From the NCBI GenBank assembly GCA_947630645.1, contig CANRIF010000008.1:1-44035 (forward strand): DNA of 44,035 nt, in the 5' to 3' direction. This DNA is from an uncultured Oscillospiraceae bacterium. GTDB lineage: Bacteria; Bacillota; Clostridia; Oscillospirales; Oscillospiraceae. This document shows, one piece after another, positions 1-9,073 of this stretch. The notes beneath the pieces are model-generated. The model had not been told where the DNA came from, searched no databases, and worked only from the letters and a program-made list of their open reading frames with translations. The position numbers and the translations under genes were made by a program. How positions within the stretch are numbered: the stretch's first letter is position 1; every line of letters begins with the position of its first letter.

Positions 1-504
1 TATCTGCCGGAGGAGTACGCGCAGGAGCGCTGGTATTTCAGCTCCGGTTATGATGTGTTTTTGGGAGCGGAGACACAGGAGGGCATACGGAAAATAAAAA
101 CTTCCCGTGTCATGATCAGCCCCAACACAGATACGGAGGGTACCCATATCACGGTCCAGGACGATCTCGCTTATACCACAGAGTCGATCATGTCGGAGGC
201 CTCCGCTGACACGATCCGGGCCTGGGGAGACGGGATCGGGGCGCTTGACGGAAATTGCGTGGTCCGTTTTGAGAGCGCTTGTTTTGGCGGGACCATCTGG
301 AGTTCCATGGAGGCCTATTACCGTGATATGCTTTCCATGTTCACGGAACACGGGTTCGGCTGGTGGAGCAACGACTGGTTCACGCTCGTCACAGACACTT
401 CCGACCAAATTGCCGGGGAGCCCATGGTGTCCTACGGGGGCTATCCAGCCTTTAATTTGGAGCTTTTAAAGCTGTTGCAGCAGTATCAGTGCAGTGACCG
501 GTGA
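1..504 (+). CDS. 3' end of an unidentified, possibly glycoside-hydrolase-like protein
   Basis: The frame is open from base 1 to a TGA at 502-504, so only the last 167 residues are present and the start lies outside the window. The fragment is aromatic and acidic, with a W-x2-MEAYYRDML stretch followed by GFGWWSNDWF. That order loosely resembles the C-terminal part of secreted (beta/alpha)8 glycosidases of the cellulase type, but this is a weak impression and no catalytic residue can be assigned. Base composition is lower in G+C than the phage module that follows, and it points the other way, so it probably belongs to the host chromosome and marks the left border of the phage block. No downstream partner follows on this strand. 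Confidence 0.6.
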   Translation, partial: YLPEEYAQERWYFSSGYDVFLGAETQEGIRKIKTSRVMISPNTDTEGTHITVQDDLAYTTESIMSEASADTIRAWGDGIGALDGNCVVRFESACFGGTIWSSMEAYYRDMLSMFTEHGFGWWSNDWFTLVTDTSDQIAGEPMVSYGGYPAFNLELLKLLQQYQCSDR

Positions 505-642
505 CGGTCCTAAGGGTATATACACCCTGCCTTTTCTTGTTGAGGGCAGCGCCCCCGATCCCCCTTGAAGGGATCAGGGTCCGAGGGCGCTTGGCAAGGC
601 GCCGGTGGCGCAGCGCAGGTCGAATCCCACCGCTTCCGCCTG

Positions 643-665
643 GGGCTGTTGCATCGCAACAGCCC
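643..665. terminator. Perfect 10-bp hairpin between gene 1 and the endolysin gene
   Basis: Arms GGGCTGTTGC (643-652) and GCAACAGCCC (656-665) pair perfectly around a 3-base loop. The tract after it on the plus strand is CATTTCTTTC, only moderately T-rich, so it is a plausible but weak terminator for the convergent genes. The rest of 505-642 holds another small hairpin (GATCCC at 558-563, GGGATC at 571-576) and a stretch at 618-642 that resembles the 3' end of a tRNA; no gene is seen there. Confidence 0.45.
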
Positions 666-674
666 TCATTTCTT

Positions 675-1487
675 TCACGCCAGCCCGGTCAGCAGCGCCG
701 TCCAGGTCCTCGCGCCCACCACGCCGTCCCACTGGGCGCTGTCCGCCGGGAACAGCTGTCTTTGCAGCTTTATCACCGCCTGCCGGGTCCTGGCGCCGAA
801 GCTGCCGTCCACCTCCAGCGCCCGCCCGGCGTCGTCCCGGATGCCCCGGACGTACAAAAGCCGCTGCACCGTCCTCACCTCGCAGCCCCGGCAGCCCTTG
901 GCCAGCTGGTGCAGCCCCACGGCAAGGGCCGCGCCGTACTTTTCCGCCGTCTCCTCCGCTGGAACCGTCCCGGTCTGTCCGTCATACCGGGGATGACCGT
1001 ACCCCGCAATGGAGGGGTCCGTCCGGCTGTATGTGCGTTTGGCCACCCGGTCGCCGCTGTTGCCCTCCACGGTGGTGATGGTGATCCCGGTGACCTCCGC
1101 CACGATGCCCGTATGCTCCAGTTCGCCGTTCTTCTGGAAGAATATCTGATCCCCCGCCCGGGGCGCGGTATCGTACCGGCCCTGGGCCTTATAGTACCCC
1201 GCGGAATAAGGGCAGGCGGCCCCCAGCGGCCCGGTCTGGCACTCCATCAGCTGGCCCTCGGTCTTGCCGAAGACCTTATAAAAGCACCAGTCCACGAACA
1301 CGTCGCACCAGGCGTAGCCGTTTTTGTTGCCGTTATAATATCCCGCGTCCCACAGGTCCCGGGCGTACTTGGTCCAGTTCCCGGTCCCGGCGTTGGCTGT
1401 GGCCAGGTCCAGGTCGGCGTTGGTGGCCTTCTCCCGGTAGCCCACCTCCGCCAGGGCCACGGCGACCACGGCGGCGGCGTCACTCAT
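675..1487 (-). CDS. Phage endolysin: CHAP amidase with peptidoglycan-binding domain
   Basis: 270 residues. The N-terminal half is a CHAP/NlpC-type cysteine hydrolase: Cys61 in GYAWCDVFVDWC, His125 in LEHTGIV and Asn143 in VEGNSGD fit the catalytic Cys-His-Asn order. The last ~75 residues form a PG_binding_1-like helical domain (VDGSFGARTRQAVIKLQ is the typical signature). There is no signal peptide, which fits release through the holin encoded directly upstream; the two genes overlap by 8 bp. The product should cleave host peptidoglycan at the end of the particle cycle. It is the last gene of the late operon. Family assignment is firm; the exact bond cut is not predictable. Confidence 0.9.
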   Translation of the reverse strand: MSDAAAVVAVALAEVGYREKATNADLDLATANAGTGNWTKYARDLWDAGYYNGNKNGYAWCDVFVDWCFYKVFGKTEGQLMECQTGPLGAACPYSAGYYKAQGRYDTAPRAGDQIFFQKNGELEHTGIVAEVTGITITTVEGNSGDRVAKRTYSRTDPSIAGYGHPRYDGQTGTVPAEETAEKYGAALAVGLHQLAKGCRGCEVRTVQRLLYVRGIRDDAGRALEVDGSFGARTRQAVIKLQRQLFPADSAQWDGVVGARTWTALLTGLA

Positions 1488-1905
1488 GGCCGCCCCGCTC
1501 CGCCTTCCCGGTGAGCAGGTCCACCGCCCCGGTCACCGCCGCGGGCAGGGGCAGGCCCATCAGCCCGGCGTTCTCCACGATGGACAGCAGCTCGTTGGCG
1601 CAGAAGCCGATGATGACCCCGTCCCGGATGCACCCGGTCCCCAGCAGGATATCCAGCCGCACCCCGATCAGCACGAACAGCAGGATCATCCCCTTTTTGC
1701 ACAGGCCTTGAAAACCCGCCTTGCTCTCCAGCGCCCCGCCGCCGGACTTGGGCGAGGCGTGGAACACCCCGGCCACCACCAGGCCGGACAGGTAATCCGC
1801 CGCCATTAGGACGAGCAGCGTCACCGCCGCGCCGTCCCAGCCGCCGAAAAGGCCGCTGATAAAGCCTCCCACCGCGCCCACCGCGGCGCAAAACGTCTTT
1901 TTCAT
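1480..1905 (-). CDS. Phage holin (toxin-secretion/phage-lysis holin family)
   Basis: 141 residues with three to four hydrophobic segments (about 5-22, 26-47, 73-92 and 98-118), basic ends, and the MAADYLSGL motif characteristic of the Phage_holin_4_1 family that includes Bacillus and Clostridium holins. It would form membrane lesions that let the downstream endolysin reach the wall. Start chosen at the ATG preceded by AAAGGAGAAGAGC. It overlaps the endolysin gene by 8 bp, so translation is probably coupled. Confidence 0.88.
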   Translation of the reverse strand: MKKTFCAAVGAVGGFISGLFGGWDGAAVTLLVLMAADYLSGLVVAGVFHASPKSGGGALESKAGFQGLCKKGMILLFVLIGVRLDILLGTGCIRDGVIIGFCANELLSIVENAGLMGLPLPAAVTGAVDLLTGKAERGGHE

Positions 1906-1926
1906 GCTCTTCTCCTTTCCCCGCCG

Positions 1927-2097
1927 TCAGGCGGACCGCGCGCTCTCCGCGCTCTCCCGGACCGTGCATCCCTCGCCCGGCGGACAGGGCCGCCGCTTCC
2001 CGGTCCGCAGGATGTAGACGCAGGCTGTCATCAGCTCGTCCCCGTCGCCTATGTACACCGGCACGGAATAGCGGCATCCGCCGCATTTTTCATCCAT
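1927..2097 (-). CDS. Small cysteine-rich phage protein, function unknown
   Basis: A 56-residue frame starting MDEKCGGCRYSVPVY. It lies 13 bp after the fibre gene and 21 bp before the holin gene, with a GAGGTGATCGAG ribosome site. It has five cysteines: CxxC near the N-terminus (Cys5, Cys8), then Cys26, Cys38 and Cys44, suggesting a small metal-binding or disulfide fold. The codon use, ribosome site and position in the operon support a real gene. I do not recognise the family; a role in tail tip or lysis control is only suggested by location. Confidence 0.75.
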   Translation of the reverse strand: MDEKCGGCRYSVPVYIGDGDELMTACVYILRTGKRRPCPPGEGCTVRESAESARSA

Positions 2098-2110
2098 CTC
2101 GATCACCTCG

Positions 2111-3925
2111 CTACGCCGTGCGCCGCCAGCAGTAGGCGACGATGTACGGCGGCATATTGTTGTGGGCCGCGTCGCCTCCGGCGAAGGTCATGCTTTTTTC
2201 GGCCGGATTGTATGTGTCGGTCCATCTTGCATACGCGTAGGAGTTCTGGACCTCCGACTGCTTCGACGTATTCACGTTGGTGTGCAGCAGATGCTCATGC
2301 CGGGGCATCTCCTCCGCCGTCAGCACATGGGCCGCCTCGCCGCCGGTTTCGCCCGCCTTATACGTGCCGCCCGCCGCCAGCACGAACCGGTCCTTCAACT
2401 GCTCCCAGGTGCCGCCGAAGAGCGTCTTGGGGTCCGTGGCGTTGGCGGACCAGTAGTAGCAGCCCACGGGGTAGAGAAAGTCCCGCAGCGCGTTTTTCGC
2501 CGCCTGGCCCAGGCCGGTGAAGTCCACCGGCACGTTGATCCGGAAGTCCTTTTCCCCCCAGTCGAACACCGGCACGCCCTTTTTCAGCGTCAGCGTGCTT
2601 GTCACCGTCATGAGTTTGTCCTTCGCGGTGACCGTGATGGTGTAACTCTCGGTATACTGCACCCCGCTCACCGTCGCCTGGGCGGTCCACCTGCCGCCGC
2701 TCTTTGATGGCGTGAGGGCCACCTCGCTGCCGCTTCCCACCCGGTACGACACGGCCAGGGTGTTGTCCGCCGCGCCGAAGGAGGCGGCGAAGAAGTTGCC
2801 GGACAGGGCCAGCGCCGCGGTGTTGGCGGTGGGGTTCGGCCGGCTCACCGTCCCCTCGCAGGTCAGACGCACATAGTCCACCATGGGCTTGGTGACCGTG
2901 ACGGCGGCGGTATAGCCCCGGCTGTCCGCGGCGGCGAAGGAGAACGACCCGGTCTCCACGTTGGCGATGCTCCGGGTATTGCCGGACACCGCCGCCCCGG
3001 CGATGGACCGGGAGGCGATGGCGGCGCTGTTCTTGGCCGTAGCCGTGATGGTGCAAAGGGCCGTGGAGAAGTACCGCACCAGCTTGTTCTGGTCCCCGGT
3101 GAGCGCCTTGGTGACGGCGTTGGCGTCCGTCACCGTGCCGCTCACCGCGGGCGCGCACAGGCTCTCCGCCGCCGTGGCCGTGAAGGTGCATGTAGTGTCC
3201 CCGCCGATCTGGGTCTCGCCGGACCAGGTCCGGCAGGTGAGGGTACACGTCCCGCTCTTCGCGTTGGGGATCTGGCCGTAGAAGCTGGCAGGCAGAGTGA
3301 AGGGCACGCTGACCTGCTCCAGGCGCACCTCCGTGGCGCTCACGCCGCCCGACGCCGTCAGATACCCGCGCAGGGTGCCGAAGGCGTAGGCGATGGAGTG
3401 GGTGTAGGCGCTGGACTTGCGCGTCACCGTCACCATGCTCACCGCGCCGATGTTGGCGTCGGTGGCGCCGATGTCGGAGGCCCGGGGGATGTTGGTCAGG
3501 GCGATGGTCTGGGAACCGTTCACCGTCCAGCCGCTGCCGCCGCTGCCGCTGGCCGTGTACCCGGCCAGGGACACGGAGATGGTGACGGACCGGGACCCGT
3601 CGTCGTTGTGGGCGATGGCGTTTTTCGTCCAGGAGGAGACGGAGCCGGCCTTCATATAGGCGTAACTCTCCAGCGCGTTCCAGCTCACGCTGGCGTTGCC
3701 CGCGCTGGAGGAACAGCTCACCACCGTGGTCCCGTCGATCTTCGCGCTGCCGTCCAGGTAGTAAGTGTATCCGTAATAACCCCCGGACCCGGCCTTGAAC
3801 TGGATCCGCACCGTGACCGACGAGGTATTGGCCTCCACGTCGTATGTCTCGGAATAATTCACCCGGCAGGTGATGCCCGCCTTGCTCCCCTTGATGGTAA
3901 AAGACCCGTTCACACCGGCCGCCAT
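2111..3925 (-). CDS. Phage tail fibre / minor structural protein (DUF859-like, collar-type C-terminus)
   Basis: 604 residues. The N-terminal ~450 residues are Ser/Thr/Ala/Gly-rich beta repeats that look like successive Ig-like modules, as in DUF859 minor structural proteins of Firmicute siphophages. The C-terminal ~140 residues have the tail-collar pattern: LYPVGCYYWSAN, then LFGGTWEQLKDRFVLAAGG, a GETGG, EMPRHEH and a terminal NNMPPYIVAYCWRR. That domain forms the distal, receptor-facing part in many phages. The start has AAGGAGATGATGAC. It follows the baseplate gene by 12 bp. It is the most likely host-recognition protein of the particle. Confidence 0.82.
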   Translation of the reverse strand: MAAGVNGSFTIKGSKAGITCRVNYSETYDVEANTSSVTVRIQFKAGSGGYYGYTYYLDGSAKIDGTTVVSCSSSAGNASVSWNALESYAYMKAGSVSSWTKNAIAHNDDGSRSVTISVSLAGYTASGSGGSGWTVNGSQTIALTNIPRASDIGATDANIGAVSMVTVTRKSSAYTHSIAYAFGTLRGYLTASGGVSATEVRLEQVSVPFTLPASFYGQIPNAKSGTCTLTCRTWSGETQIGGDTTCTFTATAAESLCAPAVSGTVTDANAVTKALTGDQNKLVRYFSTALCTITATAKNSAAIASRSIAGAAVSGNTRSIANVETGSFSFAAADSRGYTAAVTVTKPMVDYVRLTCEGTVSRPNPTANTAALALSGNFFAASFGAADNTLAVSYRVGSGSEVALTPSKSGGRWTAQATVSGVQYTESYTITVTAKDKLMTVTSTLTLKKGVPVFDWGEKDFRINVPVDFTGLGQAAKNALRDFLYPVGCYYWSANATDPKTLFGGTWEQLKDRFVLAAGGTYKAGETGGEAAHVLTAEEMPRHEHLLHTNVNTSKQSEVQNSYAYARWTDTYNPAEKSMTFAGGDAAHNNMPPYIVAYCWRRTA

Positions 3926-3937
3926 GTCATCATCTCC

Positions 3938-5896
3938 TTAATCCACGAAATAGCAGGCGGTGCGCCTGCCATCCGTGCCGTCGTTGTAGTCCTCGAACCG
4001 GGCGTGCCGGCCCAGCAGGAGGAAGTTGTTGACCCGCACGTCCGTGGCCTCCACGCCGGCCGCGTCCGCCTTGAGGATCACGTCCTGGTCCCGGCGCACA
4101 TACATACCCAGGTTGGTCAGCTGGTTGTGCATCTGCTCTCCGGCCTTGGATATATCCAGGCCGTTGGCGTCGAAGGTGTACCCGGTGGAGGTGGTCACAT
4201 GGTCCACCTCCACGGTGTCGAAGCGCAGCGCCAGCGCCGAGGCGGTCTGCTGCAAGGCGCTGATCTGGCCCTGCAGCCGCTGTATCTCGCCGCTCCCGGC
4301 GCTCACGGCCTGCTGGATGTCCGATACAGTCCCGGTGATCTGGTCGGCCCGCTCCGTGAGATTGGCGGCCTGCTCATGCACCGCCTCCACCTGCTCGGCC
4401 AGGGCCGTCTCCAGCTCGCTCAACTCCCGGGCGGTCACCGCGGCGGTGATCTGCTCCCGCAGCACCTCCAGCCCGGAGGCCATCTCCGCCAGGCCCTCCA
4501 CCCTGGCCTGGTCGAGGGTGCCGAACTTGACCCAGTCGGCGTTCAGGCCCTCGGCCTGGATGATGCCCATGACCATCTCCCCCGTGACAGTGAAGCCGAA
4601 GGGCCAGCTCTTTCCCCCGTCCACGGACAGGCCGATGGCCTGGGCGGTCAGCTTCATCACGCACCCGGACGCGGCCAGGGTGGGCTTATCGTGCAGGTAA
4701 TAGACCGCGCTACCGTCCTCCTGCTTCTGCACGGTGCTGTACAGCCCGCCGCTCTCTGCCAGGGTCTTATACAGCTGTTCCACCGCCGTCTGGCGGGCGG
4801 TCCGTTCCCGCTCCACCAGCTTGCGGGCGGCCTGCCGCGCGGCTGCCTCCGGCGTGACGTACCGGCTGGCGTTTCGTACCGCCGGCTGGGCGCTGTTGGA
4901 AAAGGACGTGTACCCGCCGAAGGCGATGTCCACGTCCGTCAGCACGCTCTTATAGCGCCGCCCCTTCCTGTCCCGGACCCACACCATGTCCATGAACTCC
5001 GCCAGGGGCCAGGCCGCGTGAGTGCCCTGGAAGGGCCGGAAGGCCACGCCCATCACCCCCGCGCCCATGAGTGCCAGGGCCGCCTCCTCCCCGCCGGGCG
5101 GCACCAGCGGGTCCTCCACCTGGAGGACATAGCCCTCCGTGCCGTACAGCGCCGTCACCTCGCCGCCGTCCTCGTCCGCCGCGCCCATGGCCATGCCCGT
5201 CACCACGATGTCGTCCGTCCCCACCTCCAGGCGGGACCAGTCCGCCAGCTCCTGGCCCGGCTCCTCTTCCATGGCGTAGGGGATGATCTGCATCCGCCCC
5301 GTCCGGTCCACCCGGGCGTTGCCCCCGGCCAGCAGGGCGATCCAGCCCAGCACCTGCCGGAACGTGACCTCCCCCTCCGGCGCGGCCGCCGCGTACCCCT
5401 CGTTGGGGAACGCCGCCGTGCTGTACGGGATGCCGCACCGCTGGCATATCTCCCGGTACAGGCTCCCCAGGGTGGCCGGGAAGGTGAGGTCCGTCTCAAA
5501 GGGCCGGTCTGTCTTATACATATCGTCCCACGCGCTGACCGCCACCGTCTCGCCCAGGCTGGCCGGCTCCACCGCCGTGAACGTGCCCAGCTCCACCCGC
5601 TCCGTGGTCTCCTCCAGCGCCAGCGTCAGCCACAGCCGCACCTTCGCCCCGAAGAAATCGTACCCGTCCAGATGGCCGTCGTCGTTCATGATCCGCAGCC
5701 GCACCTGCCGGCACACCGCCGCCCCCAGGGGCAGGCCCTCCGACCCGGCCCCGTCCGTGAGCGCGTTGCCCGCGATGGTGAAGTCCTCCCCGTCCAGCGC
5801 CAGTTCTGTCCCGTCCGCCAGCGTCACCTGGGCCTGGAGCCGGAAATCCCGCCGCTGGGCTAGCGCCTCGCTGCACGCTTCACTGACGCCGATCAT
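3938..5896 (-). CDS. Phage tail/baseplate protein with long coiled coil
   Basis: 652 residues from the ATG that overlaps the stop of the upstream gene (ATGA). A longer frame exists but its first 38 codons only read through the upstream gene out of frame. Residues ~10-330 resemble the baseplate hub/tail-associated proteins of Gram-positive siphophages, with a beta-rich N-terminus around the VRLRIMNDDGHLDGYDFFG segment. Residues ~470-590 are heptad-rich (LSELETALAEQVEAVHEQAA and onward), a trimeric coiled coil. The C-terminus is beta-rich and probably docks the fibre. Position after the tape measure and the small distal-tail gene fits a Tal-like role. No peptidase motif is evident. Confidence 0.75.
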   Translation of the reverse strand: MIGVSEACSEALAQRRDFRLQAQVTLADGTELALDGEDFTIAGNALTDGAGSEGLPLGAAVCRQVRLRIMNDDGHLDGYDFFGAKVRLWLTLALEETTERVELGTFTAVEPASLGETVAVSAWDDMYKTDRPFETDLTFPATLGSLYREICQRCGIPYSTAAFPNEGYAAAAPEGEVTFRQVLGWIALLAGGNARVDRTGRMQIIPYAMEEEPGQELADWSRLEVGTDDIVVTGMAMGAADEDGGEVTALYGTEGYVLQVEDPLVPPGGEEAALALMGAGVMGVAFRPFQGTHAAWPLAEFMDMVWVRDRKGRRYKSVLTDVDIAFGGYTSFSNSAQPAVRNASRYVTPEAAARQAARKLVERERTARQTAVEQLYKTLAESGGLYSTVQKQEDGSAVYYLHDKPTLAASGCVMKLTAQAIGLSVDGGKSWPFGFTVTGEMVMGIIQAEGLNADWVKFGTLDQARVEGLAEMASGLEVLREQITAAVTARELSELETALAEQVEAVHEQAANLTERADQITGTVSDIQQAVSAGSGEIQRLQGQISALQQTASALALRFDTVEVDHVTTSTGYTFDANGLDISKAGEQMHNQLTNLGMYVRRDQDVILKADAAGVEATDVRVNNFLLLGRHARFEDYNDGTDGRRTACYFVD

Positions 5897-6270
5897 ATCG
5901 GGTCCACCCCTATCATGTTGAACCGCAGCTCGTCCACGGTCTCCGCCTCGGCGTTCAGCCGCCCGATGGCGAGGGAGCCTTTGCCCACATAGAACCGCCC
6001 GTCCCGCCACGCGCCGTAGTGCAGGGAGTAGTAGTGCAGCGTGAAGGGCCGGCCGCCGTCCACGATCCGCAGGATCGCCGACGCCTCCGCCGCCGTGAGG
6101 CCCGTGGCCTTGTAGCTAAGCGACTCCACCGTGAACATGGCCGAGGCGTGGAGTTTTCCACTTTGCACCCGGGTGCTGTCCTCGGTATAGGTTGTCTCAA
6201 AATCATAGCCCAGTCCCTCGTCGGGCTGGGCTATGACCGTTCCGTTCAGTTTTATATAGTCCTGTGCCAT
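5893..6270 (-). CDS. Small phage tail-tip protein (distal-tail position)
   Basis: 125 residues with GGAGGGGTGAGCC before the ATG. It lies between the tape measure gene (stop 4 bp upstream) and the baseplate gene (4-bp overlap), the position of the distal tail protein in siphophages, although it is short for a full Dit. The N-terminus (IKLNGTVI, then a Tyr/Thr-rich strand, then the AEASAILRIVDGG helix) resembles the DUF6711-type phage proteins that I recall from Clostridia prophages; that match could not be verified here. Confidence 0.65.
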   Translation of the reverse strand: MAQDYIKLNGTVIAQPDEGLGYDFETTYTEDSTRVQSGKLHASAMFTVESLSYKATGLTAAEASAILRIVDGGRPFTLHYYSLHYGAWRDGRFYVGKGSLAIGRLNAEAETVDELRFNMIGVDPI

Positions 6271-6273
6271 GGC

Positions 6274-8496
6274 TCACCCCTCCAGGAAAAATGGGTTTTT
6301 CCCGTTCCGGCCCTGCCGGGCCTTGGCCTCGTCGATGACCTCCCGAAACAGCACCTGCCGGTCGATCTGCCCGATGAACGTATACTGTACCGACTGTCCG
6401 GTCCGGTCCTGGGTCCCGGCGAGGAGCTGCCGCAGCTGCTCCCCCGCCCCGGCCAGCGTCAGCGCCGGCCCAGACCCATAGACCGCCCGGGGCGGCAGGA
6501 CCGTGCCGGAGGCCATCACCGGCGCCGGGACGGCCTGGAGCGCCTGGATGGGCGCGGCCAGCGCCGCCAGCCGGTCCATCCGCTCTGCCGCCGCGCCGCC
6601 GGCCAGGCCGTCCGCCATGGCCTCGGCCACTGCCTGCGCCGCTCTCGCGGCCGTGTCCCGCTTCGCCAGGATGCCCCGGCTGATGAGGTCCACCAGGTCC
6701 GGCCCGTACTCGTCCGCGTCCGACAGCGGCCCCCTGTCCGGCACGGAGAAGTGCAGGTAGGACCGGACCGCGGCGGCCGCGCTGGACGCGGCGCTGGCGA
6801 TACGGCCCACGGCGCCGCGGATGCCGCTGGCGAACTGGGAGCCTAAGTCGCTGCCCCAGCCGTAGGCGCTGCTCTTCAGGCTGTTCATCTGGGCCGTGAC
6901 CGCGCTGGCCGCGGCCGACCAGGCGCCGCTCACCGACGAGCGGATATCCGCCCCGGCATCCTTCACCGCATCCCCGATCTCGGCCCACTTGGTCCGCACC
7001 GCCGTTCCTGTCTCATTCATATGGCCGCTCACGGCCTCAAAGACGCCCTTCCACGCCCGGTCCGCGTGGTCGCGGATGGCGGCGGACGCCGTTTTACCGT
7101 CGCCCTCCATGGCCGCCCAGGCGTTGCCGCTGCTCTCCCGGGCCTGGGCCATGATGGCGGAGACCTTTTCGCCCATGGCGTCGTAGGCGTCCACCACCTT
7201 GCGCTGCATCTTCCCAGCCATGTCCAGCAGCAGCGTCTTCATGGCCTTCCAGGAGGTGTCGTTGTCCGTCTCCATGGCGGAGGACCCCGCCGCCACCGTC
7301 CCGGTCATGCCGCCGTAAGCGCCCTCCACGTCCGAGGCCAGGCCCGCCGCGTGTCCCGCGCCGTCCTCCCGGATGCGCCGGAAGGCGGAGGATGTCCCGC
7401 GCCGTAGGCTGTCCATCTGCCGGGACGCGGCGTCCGATACGGCCTTCGCTGCGGCGCTCACCGCCCGGCCCACGCCGGCGGAGCCTGCGTCCAGCGTCCT
7501 CTGCCACTGGCCGAACCCGGCGGAGAAGCCCTCCATCGACCCGTGGGCCTCCCCCAGGCTCCTGCTGACGGCGGCGCCGATCCCGCCGCAGACCGCTTCC
7601 AGCTTCCCGGCCAGCGCCGCGCTGGCCGACATCCTCTCCATGAGGCCGTCCCAGAGCGCCCCGGCGCACCAGGCCGCGATATGCTCCCGCACCGTCCCGG
7701 CCGCGCCCGCCAGCGCCGCCGCCAGCGTCCGCGCCCTGTCCAGCCCGGCGGCCAGGTCCCGGGTCACCTTCAGGTCCCGCAGCTTCACGCTGGCGTCCCG
7801 GACCGCCGCCACGAATCCTGCCACCCGCTCGGCCACGGACTGCACCCTGGCGGCGAACAGCTCCTCGATGGGCAGGTCGGTCCACCCGCCGCCCTGGATA
7901 TCCAGGCCTCCGCCGCTGCCGCCTCCGCCGCTGGACGACGGGTCCCTCACCTGCCACAGGTTCATCTGGTCCAGCCCGGAGAGGTTCCTCTCCGCCTTGG
8001 CGGCTTCCTTTCCGATGGTCCGCACGCCATCGGCGGCATAGCCGGCCGCCGACCCCACGCCGGATATGGCGGACGCAGTCTTCACGCCGAACTGGTCCGT
8101 GCTTACCGCCGCCACCTTCACGGCGCCCGCCAGCGCCGTCACGCCCGCGGCGGCCGTATCCGCCGCCCGGCCCACCGTGGCGATGCCGGAGGCGTAGCTG
8201 GCCTTCACCGCCCCGGCGGCGGCATAACTCTTTCCGGCCAGCACGGCGTAGAACGCGGCCACATAGCCCGCCGCCGTGGCCAGCATACTGCACATCTGGG
8301 ACAGGGCCGGGGCCACCGCCGTCGCCACCGGCGTGAACGCCGAGGCCAGCGCGGCCCCCGCGCCGTTCAGCTGGCTCCGCAAACTGGCCGCCGCCTCTCC
8401 CGCCCGGCGGCACCCCGCCTGGATCTGTTCAACGCCTCTGTCCACGCTCCCGGTCTGGAACTCGACCTGGATGATAACGGAACCGTCCGCCGCCAT
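6274..8496 (-). CDS. Tail tape measure protein
   Basis: 740 residues, the longest protein of the phage module and extremely Ala/Gly/Ser-rich with long helical stretches and two hydrophobic patches (about residues 50-100), as expected for a protein that sets tail length and is threaded through the tube. At an axial rise of ~1.5 A per residue it predicts a tail near 110 nm. The start is the ATG behind GTGAGGAGTTGAGCGTT; an in-frame TTG 21 bp upstream lacks spacing. It follows the two chaperone genes, the standard order. Confidence 0.9.
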   Translation of the reverse strand: MAADGSVIIQVEFQTGSVDRGVEQIQAGCRRAGEAAASLRSQLNGAGAALASAFTPVATAVAPALSQMCSMLATAAGYVAAFYAVLAGKSYAAAGAVKASYASGIATVGRAADTAAAGVTALAGAVKVAAVSTDQFGVKTASAISGVGSAAGYAADGVRTIGKEAAKAERNLSGLDQMNLWQVRDPSSSGGGGSGGGLDIQGGGWTDLPIEELFAARVQSVAERVAGFVAAVRDASVKLRDLKVTRDLAAGLDRARTLAAALAGAAGTVREHIAAWCAGALWDGLMERMSASAALAGKLEAVCGGIGAAVSRSLGEAHGSMEGFSAGFGQWQRTLDAGSAGVGRAVSAAAKAVSDAASRQMDSLRRGTSSAFRRIREDGAGHAAGLASDVEGAYGGMTGTVAAGSSAMETDNDTSWKAMKTLLLDMAGKMQRKVVDAYDAMGEKVSAIMAQARESSGNAWAAMEGDGKTASAAIRDHADRAWKGVFEAVSGHMNETGTAVRTKWAEIGDAVKDAGADIRSSVSGAWSAAASAVTAQMNSLKSSAYGWGSDLGSQFASGIRGAVGRIASAASSAAAAVRSYLHFSVPDRGPLSDADEYGPDLVDLISRGILAKRDTAARAAQAVAEAMADGLAGGAAAERMDRLAALAAPIQALQAVPAPVMASGTVLPPRAVYGSGPALTLAGAGEQLRQLLAGTQDRTGQSVQYTFIGQIDRQVLFREVIDEAKARQGRNGKNPFFLEG

Positions 8497-8509
8497 AACG
8501 CTCAACTCC

Positions 8510-9073
8510 TCACACAAAAAGCTCTTTCAGCCCGGCTCTCCGCTCCTTCTCCGCCTCGGTCAGCCGGGGCCGGAGGGTCACCAGGGCGTTGTTTTCCCGG
8601 CAAAATTCCTGCTCGTGCTTTTCCAGCCGCCGGCCCTTGGCCCGCTTCTGCCGGACGGCAAGCACCGTGGAGAACAGGCTCTCCCCGATCTCCAGATACG
8701 CGCCCAGAAACGTCCACCAGTGCAGCTGTTCCATCGCCCGGACCTCCCGGCCCAGCACCCGGTTCACCGCCGGCACGATCAGCGGCCCGTCCTGCTCCCA
8801 GTCCACCAGCCGGGGGCCGGCCTTCCTCCCGTCCGCCGGGATGCCGCCGTCGATGAACGCCACCGCCTTTTCGGCGGCCTCCCCCAGCCGCTCCGGCGGG
8901 ATGCGCTCCCAGTCCACATACAGCACCCGCAGGCAGATGGCCGCCTTCTCGTCCGGCTCATAGTCCGGGTCCGCGAACACGTCCAGCAGGTACAGCACGT
9001 CCCGAAAGTCCGTGCGGATGGCGTACTCCACGCCGCCCACCTCCAGGCTCCGGGGCAGGTCCCACGCGCTCAT
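8510..9073 (-). CDS. Phage Gp15-family tail assembly chaperone
   Basis: 187 residues, acidic. It has the layout of the bacteriophage Gp15 family: an N-terminal FRDVLYLLDVFADPDYEPDEKA segment and a central WWTFLGAYLEIG with a basic, helical C-terminus. It starts within a 4-bp overlap with the preceding chaperone and sits directly before the tape measure gene, so it is the gpGT-like partner. It should coat the tape measure protein during tail tube polymerisation. No slippery sequence was identified that would fuse the two chaperones; they are read as separate overlapping genes. Confidence 0.8.
   Translation of the reverse strand: MSAWDLPRSLEVGGVEYAIRTDFRDVLYLLDVFADPDYEPDEKAAICLRVLYVDWERIPPERLGEAAEKAVAFIDGGIPADGRKAGPRLVDWEQDGPLIVPAVNRVLGREVRAMEQLHWWTFLGAYLEIGESLFSTVLAVRQKRAKGRRLEKHEQEFCRENNALVTLRPRLTEAEKERRAGLKELFV

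Noticed and set aside
2111-3925. Diversity-generating retroelement target in the fibre gene
   Set aside because: No reverse transcriptase or template repeat is present in the window.
3398-5863. 821-residue plus-strand open frame opposite the fibre and baseplate genes
   Set aside because: Antisense shadow; His/Arg/Gly/Pro-rich composition and it runs through the junction between two well-supported genes.
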